NCBI RefSeq assembly: GCF_029871245.1
Contig: NZ_SSON01000080.1
Coordinates: 328,347-392,346, forward strand
Origin: Pseudomonas sp. BN102
Lineage (GTDB): Bacteria; Pseudomonadota; Gammaproteobacteria; Pseudomonadales; Pseudomonadaceae
Length of the DNA stretch: 64,000 bases
Direction: 5' to 3'
Positions 63,020 through 64,000 of the stretch are shown here, in pieces (position 1 is the first letter of the stretch; every line of letters starts with the position of its first letter). Both the position numbers and the translations under genes were made by a program. A model generated the notes under the pieces. It was not told the DNA's origin. It did no database searches and worked only from the letters and a program-made list of their open reading frames with translations.

Positions 63020-64000
63020 CTATCCCGTGGCCGGTGGCCCGTGGGGCAAGAGCCTGGCCATGCGCCGCAGGTTCTGCACCGTCGCCGCCAGGGTGAATTC
63101 GTCAGTGGCGCCCGTCAGGCCACGCAGTCGCAAGCGGTCGAATCTCATGATCCGTTTGAGGTGGGCGAACAGCATCTCCACCTTCTTGCGCTCGCGGCGG
63201 GAGCGGAGGTACTCCGGCGTCTTGGCGATGCGTCGCGCCACGTCGCGGGCGGCTTCATGGATGCTGCGGACGATCTTGCGGTTCGGCGTATTGGGACAGC
63301 ACTTGGCTTTCAGTGGGCAGGTGGCGCAGTCGGCTTGGCTGGAGCGGTAGATGATGGTGTTGGCCTTGGTCACCCGCGATCTTGGTTGGGTGAAGGCGCG
63401 CCATTCACTGCGTAGCGGTTTGCCGGCTGGGCAGCGGTATTCGTTGGCCTCCTGATTCCAGTGGAAGTCGTTACTGGAGAGGCTGTCGTCCTTGCGCTCG
63501 GTCTTGTCCCACACCGGCACATGCGGCTCGATGTCCTTCTCCTCGACCATCCAGGCCAGCATTGGAGCTGTGCCATAGGCGGTATCGCCGATGAGGCGTT
63601 CTGGCGTGAGGTCGAACTGCGCTTCGACGCGCTCCACCATCGTTTTGGTCGACTCGACCTCGGCAGTCCGATGCGCCGGGGTGGCTTCCACATCCAGGAT
63701 CACGCCGTGCTCGGTGTCGATCAAGTAGTTGGTAGCGTAGGCAAAGAAGGCCGGGCCACCTGGCGCGGCGGTCCACCGTGCCTGCGGATCGGTGAGCGAA
63801 ATCTTCTTGGGCAGGGCTTCGGCCAGCGCTTCCTCATCGAGGGCTTCGAGGTACTCGCGCACGGCGCGGGTGCTGAGCGCCGGATCGCGCCAGTCGACCT
63901 CATCGCCCGCCACCCCACGTTGCCGGCTGGCATCCGCCTTGATGATGCTGGCGTCGACGGCGAAGCCTTCACCCTTGACCAGGCCGGCCGCCATGCAGCG
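63020..64000 (-). mobile_element. IS1182-type transposase (N-terminus beyond the right edge)
   Basis: The minus-strand frame is open to the window edge and ends at 63020. The DDE-type catalytic parts are DASIIKADASR, LIGDTAYGTAPMLAW and the later VEMLFAHLKRIMRFDRLRLRG, with the cysteine-rich CATCPLKAKCCPN insertion typical of IS1182 transposases. The visible frame looks intact. The 3' end of the element probably lies in 62940-63019, where a GAGCCTCCGGGCTC palindrome is visible, but the terminal repeat cannot be confirmed without the other end. Confidence 0.88.

Noticed and set aside
1..64000. CRISPR arrays, tRNA, rRNA genes and prophage attachment sites
   Set aside because: No regularly spaced repeats, cloverleaf-type sequences or conserved rRNA segments were noticed on either strand; the repeats present are REP-like palindromes.

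Overview
The window is high-GC gammaproteobacterial DNA and reads as a chromosome segment of a Pseudomonas (Pseudomonadaceae, aeruginosa/resinovorans side). The evidence is an intact nuo operon of the Pseudomonas type followed by a chemoreceptor-transporter-chemoreceptor block arranged as at P. aeruginosa PA2652-PA2654, plus several typical Pseudomonas intergenic repeats. The assignment is an inference from gene content and order; no database was searched.

Layout. 1-12.0 kb: the tail of nuoCD, then nuoE-F-G-H-I-J-K-L-M-N (respiratory complex I) closed by a strong terminator. 12.0-19.6 kb: an AI-2E-type permease, two methyl-accepting chemoreceptors flanking a Na+/H+-antiporter-family carrier, each receptor with a candidate sigma-28 promoter, and an FMN reductase. 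19.8-31.9 kb: a degenerate enhancer-binding-protein-like regulator, a GNAT/C39-peptidase fusion, a di-haem cytochrome c with a membrane-anchored catalase-like protein, a homocysteine-methyltransferase-family enzyme, an NfeD/slipin pair, alanine dehydrogenase, a DMT permease and a lipoprotein of the I78 inhibitor family. Three copies of a roughly 95-bp mosaic repeat lie in the gaps. 32.0-34.5 kb: an RluA-family pseudouridine synthase and a stand-alone dihydrolipoyl dehydrogenase.

From 34.9 kb on the window is accessory. 34.9-38.2 kb holds rlmE, a COG2509-like flavoprotein and a SpoU/TrmH RNA methyltransferase whose base use differs from the core genes. 38.4-42.3 kb is a small MerR-controlled island. 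A MerR regulator sits among three genes (alpha/beta hydrolase, secreted acetoacetate-decarboxylase-like protein, DJ-1/PfpI protein), each preceded by a TTGACC/19-bp-spacer/-10 promoter carrying the same 22-bp near-palindrome. 42.6-52.7 kb is a probable quaternary-amine catabolic island: a leftward operon of Rieske oxygenase, aldehyde dehydrogenase, rubredoxin-reductase fusion, DAO-family flavoprotein, cupin and MFS carrier, facing a BCCT transporter, with a LysR regulator beyond it.

52.7-64 kb is a patchwork of small stress or detoxification genes (VOC protein, hydrolase, AraC regulator, Atu4866-type protein, SDR, SnoaL-like proteins, two beta-propeller-like membrane-anchored proteins). Between them are at least seven broken genes: an MFS carrier tail, a quinone oxidoreductase head, a DoxX tail, an ester-cyclase tail, an IS30 transposase head, a secreted-protein leader and a PepSY fragment. 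It ends in an IS1182-type transposase running off the right edge. No tRNA, rRNA or CRISPR array was seen. The best candidate for an undescribed system is the MerR three-promoter regulon; the Rieske/rubredoxin operon is second.
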